The notes beneath the pieces were generated by a model. That model saw nothing but the letters and a program-made list of their open reading frames with translations, was not told where the DNA came from and ran no database searches. The position numbers and the translations under genes are program-made. Positions 23,971 through 32,482 of a DNA stretch of 64,000 nt are shown piece after piece; position 1 is the first letter of the stretch; each line of letters starts with the position of its first letter. Source of the DNA: Candidatus Roizmanbacteria bacterium (lineage in GTDB: Bacteria; Patescibacteriota; Microgenomatia; UBA1406; GWC2-37-13); assembly GCA_016215445.1 (NCBI GenBank), contig JACRJL010000003.1, forward strand, positions 90,924 to 154,923, read 5' to 3'.

Positions 23971-26355
23971 ATGAAATTAACAGGAATATCGGAAAAAGTT
24001 TTTTTGGATAGATATTCATTAAAGGATAAAACAGGTAAACCTCTGGAAAAGAAACCAGAGGAGATGTGGTCGAGGATTGCCAAGGCAGCGGCCGCAGTAG
24101 AAAAAAAATCAAAACAAAAAAAATGGGGAAAAGAATTCTATTCGGTTTTGAAAGACTTCAAATACGTTCCAGGTGGAAGGATTCTGTCCGGGGCAGGAAC
24201 AGGTTTCGCCGTTTCCTTCTACAACTGTTTTGTCATTCCCTCTCCCAAGGATTCGCGCGGCGGAATCTTGGAAACACTCAAACAGATGATTGAGATTATG
24301 GCTCGCGGAGGCGGCGTTGGAATTAATCTTTCCTCTCTTCGTCCAAGAGGCGCTCGGGTGAAAAAGGTCAATGGTTTTTCCTCGGGTCCATGCAACTGGG
24401 CTGAACTTTTCTCAGTCGCTACAAAAGACATCATTCAACAGGGTGGAACAAGGCGGGGTGCTTTGATGCTCATGCTTTGGGACTGGCACCCTGACATAGA
24501 GGAGTTCATCACGGTCAAACAGGATCTAAGCAGAATTAACGGCGCCAATCTTTCTCTCTGCGTTTCCGACACTTTTATGGAGGCGGTTGAAAAAGACGCC
24601 GATTGGCCTTTGGTTTTTCCTGATTTTAAGGATCCAGAATATGATGAAAAATGGACAGGCGACCTTGAAGCTTGGAAAAAAATGGGTAAGAAGATAATTG
24701 TTCAAAAGATCGTCAAGGCGAGAAAGATTTGGGATCTTATTGCTGAGGCAGCCTGGAAGTCAGCTGAGCCGGGTGTGGTTTTTCTCGAGAGATACAATAA
24801 ACTATATAATAACTACTATTGGAACAAAGTAATCTGCGTCAACCCCTGCGGCGAAGAAGGTTTACCTGCTTGGGGAGTGTGTAACCTTGGTTCGATTAAT
24901 CTTTCTTCCTTAGTCAAAGGTTCAGATATAGATAAAAAAGGCAGTTTTGATTTCAATGCTTTGAAAAAAATCGTCAGGTCGGCTGTCCGTTTCCAAGACA
25001 ATGTTGTTGACATGGATCCTTATGTTTTTCCGGGAATCCGCAAGACCCAGTTTGAAGGCGAGAGAAGAATCGGGTTGGGGACGATGGGTTTGGGTGATAC
25101 TTTGATCAAACTCCATCTGCGCTACGGGTCGCCGGAATCTCTTGAATTTATTGACAAGGTTTACAAAATTATCCGCGACGAAGCCTACCTGGCCTCCTCG
25201 ATCTTCGGAAAAGAAAAGGGGAATTTCCCCAAGTACGACAAGAAACTGTTTTTAGAGGGAAAGTTCGTCAGCCAGCTTTCGGACAACGTCAAGAAATCAA
25301 TCAAGAAAAACGGAATAAGGAATTCTTTACTTTTAATGCAGGCACCGACAGGATCGACTTCTTTGATGGCTGAGACAACAAGCGGAATAGAGCCTGTTTA
25401 TGAGTTTGAATTCAACCGTCACGACAGGCTAGGTGATCATGTCATCCGCCACTATCTCTATGACGCTTGGTATAAAAAACACGAGAAAGACGTCAAGGCG
25501 GGAAAGATGAAAAGACCAGATTGGTTTGTTTCTGCCAACGACCTAACGCCGGAAGATCACGTTACAGTCCAGGCCGTCATCCAAAAATACGTCGACGCCT
25601 CAATTTCAAAGACTGTCAATGCTCCAAAAACCCACACAGTTGAGGACGTCAAGAAACTCTATACTTTGGCTTATAAGCTTGGTTGTAAGGGAATCGCTTA
25701 TATGAGGGATGGTTCAAGGCCTGGCGTTCTCGAAAGGAAAGAAGAAAAGAAAGAGGAAGTAAAAGTAGTTGTTCCGCCTTCATATACTGTCAAACCGAGA
25801 CCGATGGTCGTCCGGGGCGCCACTTATAAAATTCAGACCCCAGTTGGTATGGCCTTCATCACCCTCAATACAAATGGCGGCGATCCACCCGAGCCTTTGG
25901 AAATGTTTATCACAGTCGGCAAAGCCGGATCAGATGTTTATGCTATGGCAGAAGGATTGGGAAGAATGGTGTCGGTGGCTTTGCGTTTTTCCTCCCATCT
26001 TCCGGTGGCCGAGCGGGTCCAGGAAATCATCAATCAGCTTTCGGGAATCGGCGGCGCCAGATCAAGCGGATTCGGCAAAGATAGGATAAGAAGTCTGCCA
26101 GATGCCGTCGCCAAAGTTCTTTCTATGCACTATGGCTTAAACGGCGAGGCGAAAAAGACAAACGGCAACGGACTATTACACGAAGCAGTCCAGGAAACAC
26201 CTAAACTTGTTACGTCGATGACCCAGCCAAGTCTGATCCAGCCTTCAGTCGCCCCTTCAACTTCGTTTGACATCTGTCCGAGCTGCGGAGAGGTCAGCTT
26301 GGTCCACGAAGAAGGCTGCAAGAAATGCTATGGCTGCGGATATTCTGAATGTTAA
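23971..26355 (+). CDS. nrdJ: Adenosylcobalamin-dependent (class II) ribonucleotide reductase
   Basis: The 794-residue enzyme shows the class II landmarks. SFYNCFVIPSP carries the first redox Cys. NGFSSGPCNWAELF and QQGGTRRGALM follow, with the N-C-E active-site triad in NPCGEEGLPAWGVCNLG and APTGSTSLMAE for the phosphate site. A TSCPD-type region (LNTNGGDPPEPLEMFITVG) follows, and a C-terminal zinc ribbon (CPSCGE, CKKCYGCGYSEC) carries the final redox cysteines. It converts ribonucleotides to deoxyribonucleotides with a radical from adenosylcobalamin, so the cell needs B12. No N-terminal ATP cone is seen. No other reductase is in the window. Confidence 0.95.
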   Translation: MKLTGISEKVFLDRYSLKDKTGKPLEKKPEEMWSRIAKAAAAVEKKSKQKKWGKEFYSVLKDFKYVPGGRILSGAGTGFAVSFYNCFVIPSPKDSRGGILETLKQMIEIMARGGGVGINLSSLRPRGARVKKVNGFSSGPCNWAELFSVATKDIIQQGGTRRGALMLMLWDWHPDIEEFITVKQDLSRINGANLSLCVSDTFMEAVEKDADWPLVFPDFKDPEYDEKWTGDLEAWKKMGKKIIVQKIVKARKIWDLIAEAAWKSAEPGVVFLERYNKLYNNYYWNKVICVNPCGEEGLPAWGVCNLGSINLSSLVKGSDIDKKGSFDFNALKKIVRSAVRFQDNVVDMDPYVFPGIRKTQFEGERRIGLGTMGLGDTLIKLHLRYGSPESLEFIDKVYKIIRDEAYLASSIFGKEKGNFPKYDKKLFLEGKFVSQLSDNVKKSIKKNGIRNSLLLMQAPTGSTSLMAETTSGIEPVYEFEFNRHDRLGDHVIRHYLYDAWYKKHEKDVKAGKMKRPDWFVSANDLTPEDHVTVQAVIQKYVDASISKTVNAPKTHTVEDVKKLYTLAYKLGCKGIAYMRDGSRPGVLERKEEKKEEVKVVVPPSYTVKPRPMVVRGATYKIQTPVGMAFITLNTNGGDPPEPLEMFITVGKAGSDVYAMAEGLGRMVSVALRFSSHLPVAERVQEIINQLSGIGGARSSGFGKDRIRSLPDAVAKVLSMHYGLNGEAKKTNGNGLLHEAVQETPKLVTSMTQPSLIQPSVAPSTSFDICPSCGEVSLVHEEGCKKCYGCGYSEC

Positions 26356-26356
26356 T

Positions 26357-26860
26357 ATGCCTATCTACACAAAAACCGGTGACAAGGGAACCACTTCGCT
26401 TTATGGTGGAAAGCGCGTCTCCAAATCTGATTTCCAAATAGAAGCCTATGGATCAATCGACGAACTATCGAGTTTTACAGGACTGGTGGAAACTAAAGTA
26501 AAAAATAAATTAGATAAGAAGTTTTTGATTGATCTGCAAAAGGATTTCTATAAAATCATGGCTTCCTTGTCCGGAGCAAAGATCGACCTGGATTTTCTCG
26601 AGGAAAAGATTATTGGCTTTGAAAAAACAATGAACTCGATTGACAAAAAACTTCCCAGATTGACAAGGTTCATTATCCCGGGTGGAACAGAAATTGCCTC
26701 CTGGTTTCATATTCTTCGTGTCGTCTGCCGCCGGGCGGAAAGAAAAGTCATAAAACATTCTCAAAAAGAACTACAAGTAATTAAATACTTAAATCGCCTG
26801 TCCGATACTTTTTTTGTCATTGCCCGCAAGTATGGACAAAAAAACGAAGTTGTTTTATAA
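26357..26860 (+). CDS. pduO: Cob(I)yrinic acid a,c-diamide adenosyltransferase (PduO type)
   Basis: The start MPIYTKTGDKGTTSLYGGKR and the later VVCRRAERKVI are the two ATP- and corrinoid-binding signatures of PduO-type adenosyltransferases, and AYGSIDELSSF lies between. The enzyme adds the adenosyl group of ATP to cob(I)alamin, producing the cofactor NrdJ needs. ATG 26357 begins one base after the nrdJ stop codon, so translation is likely coupled. The length of 167 residues is slightly short for the family. Confidence 0.93.
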   Translation: MPIYTKTGDKGTTSLYGGKRVSKSDFQIEAYGSIDELSSFTGLVETKVKNKLDKKFLIDLQKDFYKIMASLSGAKIDLDFLEEKIIGFEKTMNSIDKKLPRLTRFIIPGGTEIASWFHILRVVCRRAERKVIKHSQKELQVIKYLNRLSDTFFVIARKYGQKNEVVL

Positions 26861-26870
26861 TCTCTAAGCT

Positions 26871-27266
26871 ATGTTTTCCAAATTTAAAAAACCAATCGTC
26901 TTAATCGTTTTGGCCTTTATTCTGGTTGCGGCCGGCGTCTTCACCTATAAAACTTTTTTTGCCAAAAAAGCAACCGTCTCGGAGCAGATCACTGTATTTT
27001 TGAAAACCGACACAGGCGACCAGTATTTGGAATTGAGAACCAAAAAGGGAAATACAGCTTTGCAGTTGACTCAGGAAAGAATGGATGTCGACGTGCGCGG
27101 CGAAGGAAAAAACGCCTATGTGACTGGCATAAACGGCAGGGAAGCCGACTCAAAGAAAAAAGAATACTGGGCGTTTTATGTCAACGGCAAGCCGGCTGAA
27201 GTCGGGGCAGGAAGTTATATATTAAAACAAGGTGACAAGATCGAATGGAAAATCGAAAATTACTGA
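26871..27266 (+). CDS. Membrane-anchored DUF4430 (transcobalamin-like) protein
   Basis: The 131-residue protein has an N-terminal membrane helix (about 9-29). The exported domain ends YWAFYVNGKPAEVGAG then GDKIEWKIENY, the pattern of DUF4430, which corresponds to the C-terminal domain of transcobalamin and intrinsic factor. It follows the cobalamin adenosyltransferase by ten bases and has its own promoter-like TGGACA-17-TATAAT. A surface role in binding B12 is inferred from the fold and the neighbours. DUF4430 domains also occur in proteins without a B12 link. Confidence 0.75.
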   Translation: MFSKFKKPIVLIVLAFILVAAGVFTYKTFFAKKATVSEQITVFLKTDTGDQYLELRTKKGNTALQLTQERMDVDVRGEGKNAYVTGINGREADSKKKEYWAFYVNGKPAEVGAGSYILKQGDKIEWKIENY

Positions 27267-27772
27267 AAAAAATAATTTCCTACGGTTTAATAATTTTGCT
27301 GGCTGTATTTGCCAGGTTGATTCCCCATTCTCCGAACTTTGCTCCGATTGGAGGACTGGCTCTATTTTCCGGATCGAAGTTTAAAAAAAATATTGCTTTA
27401 TTAATTCCACTGTTCGCGATGTTGATTTCCGATCTATTTTTAGGATTTCATAACACAATAGTTTATGTCTATGTCAGTTTTATTATTACTGTTTTGATAG
27501 GGAGAATGATAAAAAATAATAACTGGCAGTCTTTGGCGTTGGCCAGTTTGACATCCTCGGTTTTGTTTTTTTTAATTACAAACTTCGGCGTCTGGGCAGC
27601 TGCCGGATCTATGTACCCGAAAACTATTGATGGTTTATGGCAAAGTTATTTGCTGGGCCTGCCGTTTTTCAGAAATACTTTACTGTCTGATTTTTTCTAC
27701 ACTTTTTCCTTTTTCTACTCACATAGATTTTTGTCCAACTTTCTTCTTAAAAAACCTTCCTTACTCGGTTAA
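27245..27772 (+). CDS. Small integral membrane protein, DUF6580-like (S-component-like)
   Basis: The 175-residue protein has five to six helices. RLIPHSPNFAPIGGLALFSG follows the first helix, with AMLISDLFLGFHNTIVYVYVSF and FGVWAAAGSMYPKTIDGLW later. I recognise the pattern of the DUF6580 putative transport family, whose size and layout resemble substrate-binding S-components of ECF transporters. It overlaps the DUF4430 gene by 22 bases and comes after nrdJ and the adenosyltransferase, which makes a B12 or precursor transporter the simplest reading. No ECF ATPase genes are in the window. The family is fairly sure; the substrate is inference. Confidence 0.62.
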   Translation: MENRKLLKKIISYGLIILLAVFARLIPHSPNFAPIGGLALFSGSKFKKNIALLIPLFAMLISDLFLGFHNTIVYVYVSFIITVLIGRMIKNNNWQSLALASLTSSVLFFLITNFGVWAAAGSMYPKTIDGLWQSYLLGLPFFRNTLLSDFFYTFSFFYSHRFLSNFLLKKPSLLG

Positions 27773-27814
27773 TTATTCAATTTTTTACCTTCTCTATTCA
27801 TTAATTATATTGTC

Positions 27815-27843
27815 TTGACAAATAAAATTTGAAGTCTTATAAT
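27815..27843 (+). promoter_or_regulatory. Consensus promoter of the 27854 gene
   Basis: TTGACA (27815-27820), 17 bases, TATAAT (27838-27843): a perfect sigma-70 consensus. The ATG at 27854 is ten bases later and has no Shine-Dalgarno, so the message is probably leaderless. Confidence 0.85.
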
Positions 27844-27853
27844 CTCCCCAAAT

Positions 27854-29614
27854 ATGGGAAAAGAGTTGTTCGTCGCTCTAGCTAAAAGAGAGTCTTTTTC
27901 TAGTTCGAGGTCAGAGACAATTACCGCTCCATTAAGAAAAGAGACAAGAGTTGGTCGTTTTCTCGACCGGGTTAATCAACTTTCCATAGATAGATACTTT
28001 CATAATAGAAATCCTGAATTTTTGGAATATAGGCGAGAGATAGAAGCGGGTTTGACACAGGATAAAATCAAAAGGGTCCTTTTTGATCAGGATATGAAAG
28101 GCACAAAGCCTGGAACAGCTAATTTCGATAGGTTGATAGCCGTTTCTTCCTTGAGAGAGCAGATAAAAAGACAGATGATTAGGGAAGTTTTGCAAAAAGG
28201 TGAAAATAGATTACGACTTTCTGAACCGGAAAAGATCGTTCTTTTGGCTAACTGTGATCTGGCCGACCAGATGGATTTGTTTTACCGAAGGTGGAGTCAA
28301 AACGAAGCCAAAAATCCCCTTTCAAAAAAGTTGAAGAAAATGTCGCCAAAAGAGAGAACCAAATTTCTTGAAAAAAAAGGTGTCCGTACTCCAGAGACAA
28401 ATTATTTATATTTAGATTTGATTGAAAATCCTCCAGGGAGCGGTAAGATAGAAAAAGTGCCTTACTCGGTCGGATACGGCGAACAGGTTGGTAAGATTGT
28501 CAAAACCATAAATCAAATGTGTGTTGATTTGGGAAAAGTAAAGACAGGAAAAAAGAGCGCCAAAAATTTGGCGACGTACTACAGAAGTTATGCGAAAGCC
28601 CTCGCTTCAACCAATTTAGACAAGCAAGAAAAACTTTGGAAAAAAGTGGATGAAAACTGGCTAGCGGTCCGGGGAAGGATGCAACCTATTCACATGATGG
28701 AATCATATGTCGACCCGGCTGGGTTGAGGGTTGACCCCGATCTGTCTTTAATGTTTCTTGACGATCGTTATCAAAAATTGACTAACCGGGCGAAAAATAC
28801 CCAGGTAAAAATGGTCGATTGGTTAATCGAAGAACTGGGTGACAAAAAATCCGCCCTTAAATCGGAGAAATCAATGAGGATGGCTTTGGTCGGCATGTAC
28901 AATCCTTCGGTCATCGCGGGAAGACGTCATACTTTCCGTCCGGCTGGACAAAATATCCCAAACAGGGAAGACGTCAGGTTGCAGGGAGTAAAAATATTTC
29001 TGGATGTCGAAACAATGAAACAGAGATGGCAGGAAGAAAAAAAACTATTGAGTAAGATTTTTGGTTCCAAACGAGCAGAGAAATTGTTCAATGAGGGGAA
29101 AATGATTGATATAGGGATGAGTGTTTTGGTGGCTGGACACGAAGTCGCCCACAATCTGTTTATTGTTAGAGGAACTAGAAAGGCTATGGGCGAGAGCGCT
29201 TATAACAATCTGGAGGAGCATAAGTCTAGTCATGCGATCACAGCTGCCGCTGGAGAAATTCTTTCACCGGAAGATCAAAAACAGCTGCTTCTTTATCTTT
29301 TTGCCTCGAGTCTGCGTAGTTTTTCCCTCAAAGGCGACGAATCAAGAAAGCCATATTACTATGATGCCGTTGTCTGTATGAACTTAATGAACTTCGCCGG
29401 TATCGTAAGAAATAACAATGGGAAGATTGAGTTTAATTTTTCAGAGCCAAATATGAGAATATTTTTTGGACAAGCAAGACAGCTTCTTACAGGTCCTTTA
29501 GCAGAAACTTATGATAAAAAAGATCCTAAAATGGCAGAAGCATATATTAAGACTTATTTTAAAGAAAGCAAATTAGTCAACGATTTAGTGAAAAGAGTTA
29601 GTAAACAAAAATAA
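27854..29614 (+). CDS. Putative zinc metallopeptidase (gluzincin/M49-like), otherwise unknown
   Basis: The 586-residue protein is soluble and has no signal peptide. Near residues 427-432 it carries GHEVAHNL, an HExxH zinc motif. About 25 residues later comes NLEEHKSSHA, whose EExKxx form recalls the EEC/EEaKAD third-ligand motif of dipeptidyl-peptidase III-like enzymes. The first 400 residues are helical, rich in Lys and Arg, and match nothing I know. A peptidase role is likely from the motif pair, but the substrate is unknown and a non-catalytic relative is possible. It has a perfect consensus promoter of its own, suggesting steady expression, and is followed convergently by a nucleoside phosphorylase homologue. 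Confidence 0.6.
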   Translation: MGKELFVALAKRESFSSSRSETITAPLRKETRVGRFLDRVNQLSIDRYFHNRNPEFLEYRREIEAGLTQDKIKRVLFDQDMKGTKPGTANFDRLIAVSSLREQIKRQMIREVLQKGENRLRLSEPEKIVLLANCDLADQMDLFYRRWSQNEAKNPLSKKLKKMSPKERTKFLEKKGVRTPETNYLYLDLIENPPGSGKIEKVPYSVGYGEQVGKIVKTINQMCVDLGKVKTGKKSAKNLATYYRSYAKALASTNLDKQEKLWKKVDENWLAVRGRMQPIHMMESYVDPAGLRVDPDLSLMFLDDRYQKLTNRAKNTQVKMVDWLIEELGDKKSALKSEKSMRMALVGMYNPSVIAGRRHTFRPAGQNIPNREDVRLQGVKIFLDVETMKQRWQEEKKLLSKIFGSKRAEKLFNEGKMIDIGMSVLVAGHEVAHNLFIVRGTRKAMGESAYNNLEEHKSSHAITAAAGEILSPEDQKQLLLYLFASSLRSFSLKGDESRKPYYYDAVVCMNLMNFAGIVRNNNGKIEFNFSEPNMRIFFGQARQLLTGPLAETYDKKDPKMAEAYIKTYFKESKLVNDLVKRVSKQK

Positions 29615-29621
29615 CTTCTTT

Positions 29622-30677
29622 TTAAATTTTTTCTATCATATTAACTAAAGCTTTACCAAGTTTATCGTTGGCTTTAGCTGCCATTGCTCTGACTTCGGGA
29701 TCGAGTGAAGGCTCCAGGATTTCGAATTCTTGGGGATAACGAAATCTCAACTCCTCAACAGATATAGGTGATTTTCTATTTGGGTTCTTGGGGTCATATA
29801 ATTCTACCCGGTCTGTAATGACAGTAATACCCATAAATTTTCCAATTCGGTTTGAGTCGCCTTTGTTTCCAGAGTTGTTAGCGCCGCTTAGATGTACTTT
29901 TTCCGGTCCATATGACATGCCGATTGCCTGGACGTTGTTTATAATCAATAGATGCGCTAGTCCGGGATCTTCAAAGGCGGCAGGAATACTGGCATAATAA
30001 AGCGAAGGGACTTCAGTCCCGGGCGATACTTCCGCCATACTCTTAATAAAAGCGTCATTTAAATTCTGGTCGCCATCCTGTAAAGCAAAGAAATGTCCTT
30101 TACTAGCTTGATAGTGTCCCATATGTTCCATATTATATCCCCAGCTTATGTCTGCTCCGATCACTCCGATAATCGGTAGCCTATCTTTATTAAAAGGTTT
30201 TTTCCCTTTACGGCGCATCGGGTGATTAAATCCTCCGGAAGCCGTACATAGAATGACGTTTTCCGCGCCGATTTTTTCAACAACACTTAAAGCCGCCGAC
30301 GCCACTTCCATCTGTTCCAAAGATCCTTCATCTGTCATGACCCCGTTTACAGGTACTTCCATTGCCGAAGTTCGGCCAACCGAAATGCCAACTTTTTTCC
30401 CCTGCGGAGTGGTGCCGACGACTATTTTTTTATGATGGGCGGGATTGGATCCCTCCGGTAGACCGATGTCGGAAAAATTTATTTCTTCGGGATTAGATAG
30501 TTGAAAGGCGTCGAGCGCTCCTTCCATACCGGAGCCTAGAGTGATAAATGAATCGAAAGGGCCATTAAAAGGAAGTCTTTCTTTTAACCTATCTGCTATT
30601 TGATCAATCCACTTTATATATTGATGACTTCTTTCCTTGGGGAGAATAAAAGGTTTGGCGGCTTTGGCTTCTGCCAT
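29622..30677 (-). CDS. Purine nucleoside phosphorylase family protein, copy A
   Basis: The 351-residue protein follows the PNP/MTAP (family 2) pattern: FITLGSGMEGALDAF for the phosphate loop, NFSDIGLPEG, GRTSAMEVP where the family has GRxHxYEG, NVILCTASGGFNHP, and QAIGMSYGPEKVH near the base site. A paralogue lies at 36457. It should cleave a nucleoside with phosphate to base and ribose-1-phosphate, but the changed GRTS motif makes the substrate uncertain. I set the start at MAEAKAAKP because a TTGCAG-17-TATAAT promoter lies right before it; the longer frame would run through this promoter. Confidence 0.72.
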   Translation of the reverse strand: MAEAKAAKPFILPKERSHQYIKWIDQIADRLKERLPFNGPFDSFITLGSGMEGALDAFQLSNPEEINFSDIGLPEGSNPAHHKKIVVGTTPQGKKVGISVGRTSAMEVPVNGVMTDEGSLEQMEVASAALSVVEKIGAENVILCTASGGFNHPMRRKGKKPFNKDRLPIIGVIGADISWGYNMEHMGHYQASKGHFFALQDGDQNLNDAFIKSMAEVSPGTEVPSLYYASIPAAFEDPGLAHLLIINNVQAIGMSYGPEKVHLSGANNSGNKGDSNRIGKFMGITVITDRVELYDPKNPNRKSPISVEELRFRYPQEFEILEPSLDPEVRAMAAKANDKLGKALVNMIEKI

Positions 30678-30687
30678 AATTTGAGCT

Positions 30688-30716
30688 ATTATATAACCTA
30701 AACCAAATAACTGCAA
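30688..30716 (-). promoter_or_regulatory. Promoter of nucleoside phosphorylase copy A
   Basis: On the minus strand TTGCAG (30711-30716), 17 bases, TATAAT (30688-30693), then ten bases to ATG (30675-30677). This decides the start of the gene and suggests a leaderless message. Confidence 0.75.
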
Positions 30717-30758
30717 GAATTGATTTCTAACACAAAAATTAATACCAAGTACTACAAT

Positions 30759-31382
30759 ATGGTCGTGGGAGAACTATTTTTACCACGCGTGGAAGGCGTT
30801 GGCAAAAAGTGGAATAGACTTCATGACGTCCATAAGGGGACTGTCGTTGTTAAAGCCAAATCACCAAGGGTCCCCAGGATAATTCAGGGATTAGTCGAAA
30901 CAGGCGATAAGCGTTATCTTCCTTTGGTTAGTTTGTCGGCAAACGAAATTGATCCTGCGACTCTTCCTCACGTCACCATGGAAGCGCTTGGAAAAATACT
31001 TGCCGATGCCGCCTATGAAAAAAACAAGTTGGTAACCGCGCGAAAAAAGAAAACCTCGATTAGAACAGCGCCTGTAAAAGAAGCAGCTTACAGACCGATT
31101 AAAAAAATGAAATCTCCTTTTGAACAAAAGAAACAAGTGGAGATGAGAAAATTAAATGACATAATCAGAGGTGTTTTGGGTGAAACATGGACTTATGAAC
31201 AACTTTTCTTATTGATTTACGGTTTTGGATATTCGTTGACCGAACCTAGTTTCGCGTCAGAAGTTCCATTCCGTCCTCTTAGACCTGAAAAACTTAAAGG
31301 CATGAAACCCGGAGAGGCAAGGATAATCAGAAAGAAACACCGCGAGCGTATGATTCTTCAAGGAAACATCTACCATAGATAA
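30759..31382 (+). CDS. Conserved-looking protein of unknown function
   Basis: About 207 residues from the ATG at 30759; an in-frame TTG at 30720 would add 13 residues but lies next to the divergent promoter. The protein is basic and soluble, with a lysine-rich middle (KKKTSIRTAPVKEA) and a C-terminal segment RKKHRERMILQGNIYH. A short hydrophobic YEQLFLLIYGFGYSL stretch precedes it. I recognise no family. The basic character allows nucleic-acid binding, but that is a guess. Confidence 0.5.
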   Translation: MVVGELFLPRVEGVGKKWNRLHDVHKGTVVVKAKSPRVPRIIQGLVETGDKRYLPLVSLSANEIDPATLPHVTMEALGKILADAAYEKNKLVTARKKKTSIRTAPVKEAAYRPIKKMKSPFEQKKQVEMRKLNDIIRGVLGETWTYEQLFLLIYGFGYSLTEPSFASEVPFRPLRPEKLKGMKPGEARIIRKKHRERMILQGNIYHR

Positions 31383-31409
31383 TATTTCAATAGTGTAAAA
31401 TAGAGCCTT

Positions 31410-31880
31410 ATGACAGAGAGATTCAATCCGATGTCAATCGGATGGGCTTTGGCGGCTGTTGGCCCAAAAAAAAGCGAAGAAATAATCAGGCTGACTAATT
31501 TTGACAGTCGGGCAGTATGGAAAAGAAGGCCCTACGCCCATGAACTGGCGCTTGTCCGAGCAGGATTTGGATTAATTGAAAGGGAGGGGAAAATTGACAA
31601 AAAGTTTATCGATAACATGATTTTTGTTTTGGAATGGATAAAAGACCTGACACCTGAACAGCCGCCTTTAATAAATAAAATTAAAGGCAGGGTCGGACCG
31701 ATGTTTTTGGACGAAGAAAGCAAACGGATAATTTCTGTCGAGATTAATAATTTAAGAAGAAACGACAGGTTTGCTTCTGTTGGATTAAGTATGACTTTGA
31801 CGTACTTTTACAGAGAACTAGAAGATTTTCGGATCTTACAAAGCGGCAGCAGTCCGACAGAACCGCTTCATTTTGCCTAA
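31410..31880 (+). CDS. Unknown protein, tandem paralogue 1
   Basis: The 156-residue soluble protein shares its core with the next gene. KRRPYAHELALVRAGFGLIERE, EWIKDLTPEQPP and GRVGPMFLDEE line up with KEPYSHEYALAYIYFGLEERE, KWIKDL and DRPGPLFLRGN in the neighbour, and both end with a YFYRE/YFTRS helix. The ATG lies nine bases after a TAAAAT box. The family is not one I know; the mostly helical pattern suggests a small all-alpha domain. Confidence 0.55.
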   Translation: MTERFNPMSIGWALAAVGPKKSEEIIRLTNFDSRAVWKRRPYAHELALVRAGFGLIEREGKIDKKFIDNMIFVLEWIKDLTPEQPPLINKIKGRVGPMFLDEESKRIISVEINNLRRNDRFASVGLSMTLTYFYRELEDFRILQSGSSPTEPLHFA

Positions 31881-31897
31881 ATTTTGTTTATCCTATC

Positions 31898-31926
31898 TTG
31901 ACAAGACAAAGATCTTTAATTAAAAT
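31898..31926 (+). promoter_or_regulatory. Promoter of tandem paralogue 2
   Basis: TTGACA (31898-31903), 17 bases, TAAAAT (31921-31926), then 13 bases to ATG 31940. The TTG of the -35 box is in frame with the gene and could be taken wrongly for its start codon. Confidence 0.75.
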
Positions 31927-31939
31927 CCTATCAGCCATA

Positions 31940-32428
31940 ATGGGAGTCGATATATTTACAGTCAAATCCACACTTGAGGTGCTTGGACCACATAGAAGAG
32001 AAGTGGTGGAGCCGATCAGGAAAGAATTTTCAACGAGAGGAAAGCTTTGGTTAAAAGAACCATACTCTCACGAATATGCTTTGGCCTACATATATTTTGG
32101 CCTGGAAGAGCGAGAGGAAAAATTCACTCCTGAAGACCAAAATTTTTTGACAATCGTATTTAAATGGATTAAGGATTTAGACATGAAGAGATTTCCTAAA
32201 CAAGAATGGATCCCCGACCGACCCGGTCCTTTATTTCTAAGAGGTAATGAGAAAGGAATTATTGATGAACATCTCGACCATTTGAAACAGAATGATTTTC
32301 TCAACCATCCGGAATATAAGGAAGCTTTGATAAATAGTTTGCGATATTTTACCAGAAGTCTTGTCGCCGAAAAAATCCTCGCTCCCGACTACGACATTTT
32401 CAACTCTCTTCAAAACCAACCCGCTTAA
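31940..32428 (+). CDS. Unknown protein, tandem paralogue 2
   Basis: The 162-residue protein is a diverged copy of the preceding gene, matching over most of its length with the PYSHEYALAY, FKWIKDL and GPLFLRG blocks. The start at ATG 31940 is chosen because the only upstream candidate (TTG 31898) is the -35 element of a good promoter. Function is unknown. Tandem duplication with separate promoters suggests the two have distinct or dosage-dependent roles. Confidence 0.55.
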   Translation: MGVDIFTVKSTLEVLGPHRREVVEPIRKEFSTRGKLWLKEPYSHEYALAYIYFGLEEREEKFTPEDQNFLTIVFKWIKDLDMKRFPKQEWIPDRPGPLFLRGNEKGIIDEHLDHLKQNDFLNHPEYKEALINSLRYFTRSLVAEKILAPDYDIFNSLQNQPA

Positions 32429-32482
32429 TTTTGAAGCTATTTTGTAGACTATCCGCTACATAAGTGCTACAATTCTTCTCAT

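Noticed and set aside
27245..27772. Confident naming of the membrane protein as a B12 transporter
   Set aside because: Only the gene neighbourhood and its S-component-like size support this. No ECF energising genes are present here and no binding motif is known to me, so it was kept as inference.
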